Shown in pieces: positions 32,827 to 32,827 of a DNA stretch of 32,827 nt (position 1 is its first letter; each line of letters begins with the position of its first letter). Origin of the DNA: Chitinispirillales bacterium. GTDB taxonomy: Bacteria > Fibrobacterota > Chitinivibrionia > Chitinivibrionales > Chitinispirillaceae. The translations under genes and the position numbers were made by a program. The stretch is taken from positions 1 through 32,827 of the forward strand of contig JAITUP010000186.1 in the NCBI GenBank assembly GCA_031286265.1, given 5' to 3'. The notes beneath the pieces were generated by a model. That model saw nothing but the letters and a program-made list of their open reading frames with translations. It did no database searches and was not told the DNA's origin.

Positions 32827-32827
32827 A

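Overview
The window looks like a chromosomal, replication-origin-proximal segment of a Gram-negative, rod-forming bacterium of moderate GC content. It carries dnaA-dnaN, mnmG-rsmG-parA-parB and mreBCD-mrdA, together with two perfect 16-bp parS sites. Gram-negative character is inferred from a secreted beta-rich protein that looks like an envelope component, a lipoprotein, an O-antigen-type flippase and a complete rod-shape cluster. A Fibrobacterota-like or other gut-associated lineage would fit the MORN-type lipoprotein and the TPR/secreted mosaic protein, but the phylum is a guess from style, not a demonstrated placement.

Layout. 1-1322 is a decayed accessory patch: two diverged direct repeats (1-289 and 988-1275), each carrying the same protein C-terminus, flank a truncated IS110-type transposase. 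It ends in a GC-rich hairpin repeat whose perfect inverted copy lies 31 kb away at 32741-32792. 1479-5249 holds a MORN-repeat lipoprotein, a polysaccharide flippase and a family-2 glycosyltransferase. 5288-5459 holds tRNA-Gly(GCC) and tRNA-Cys(GCA) behind a near-consensus promoter. 5459-7384 holds a DJ-1/PfpI protein and an unrecognised secreted beta-rich protein, separated by a 73-bp inverted-repeat element.

7422-19551 is the origin and housekeeping block, all on the minus strand: mnmG, rsmG, parA, parB, an M23 peptidase, a bactofilin, a STAS protein, der, gpsA, a MerR-type regulator, dnaA and dnaN. The dnaA-dnaN gap is AT-rich, contains at least seven DnaA-box-like 9-mers, and is the best oriC candidate. 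DnaA is only 346 residues and lacks the N-terminal domain I. 19659-20563 holds a RAYT-type (REP-associated) transposase, whose 3' end contains the second parS, and a doubtful small membrane protein.

20821-25477 on the plus strand holds a CapA-type phosphoesterase, a five-domain ribosomal-protein-S1-like protein, a UDP-glucose 4-epimerase and a polyprenyl-phosphate mannosyltransferase-like enzyme. 25515-26675 is a TPR protein fused to what looks like a secreted domain. 26896-27993 is ribD. 28042-32428 is the minus-strand mreB-mreC-mreD-mrdA cluster. The window ends in an intergenic stretch with two GC-rich hairpins.

Functionally, replication initiation, segregation and cell-shape determination (MreBCD, PBP2, bactofilin, M23) are concentrated here, with surface-polysaccharide genes around them. 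I saw no CRISPR array, restriction system, prophage or secondary-metabolite cluster. The most unusual items are the domain-I-less DnaA, the parS-RAYT overlap, the duplicated accessory repeats with three conserved small hairpins, and several inverted-repeat elements in regulatory positions.
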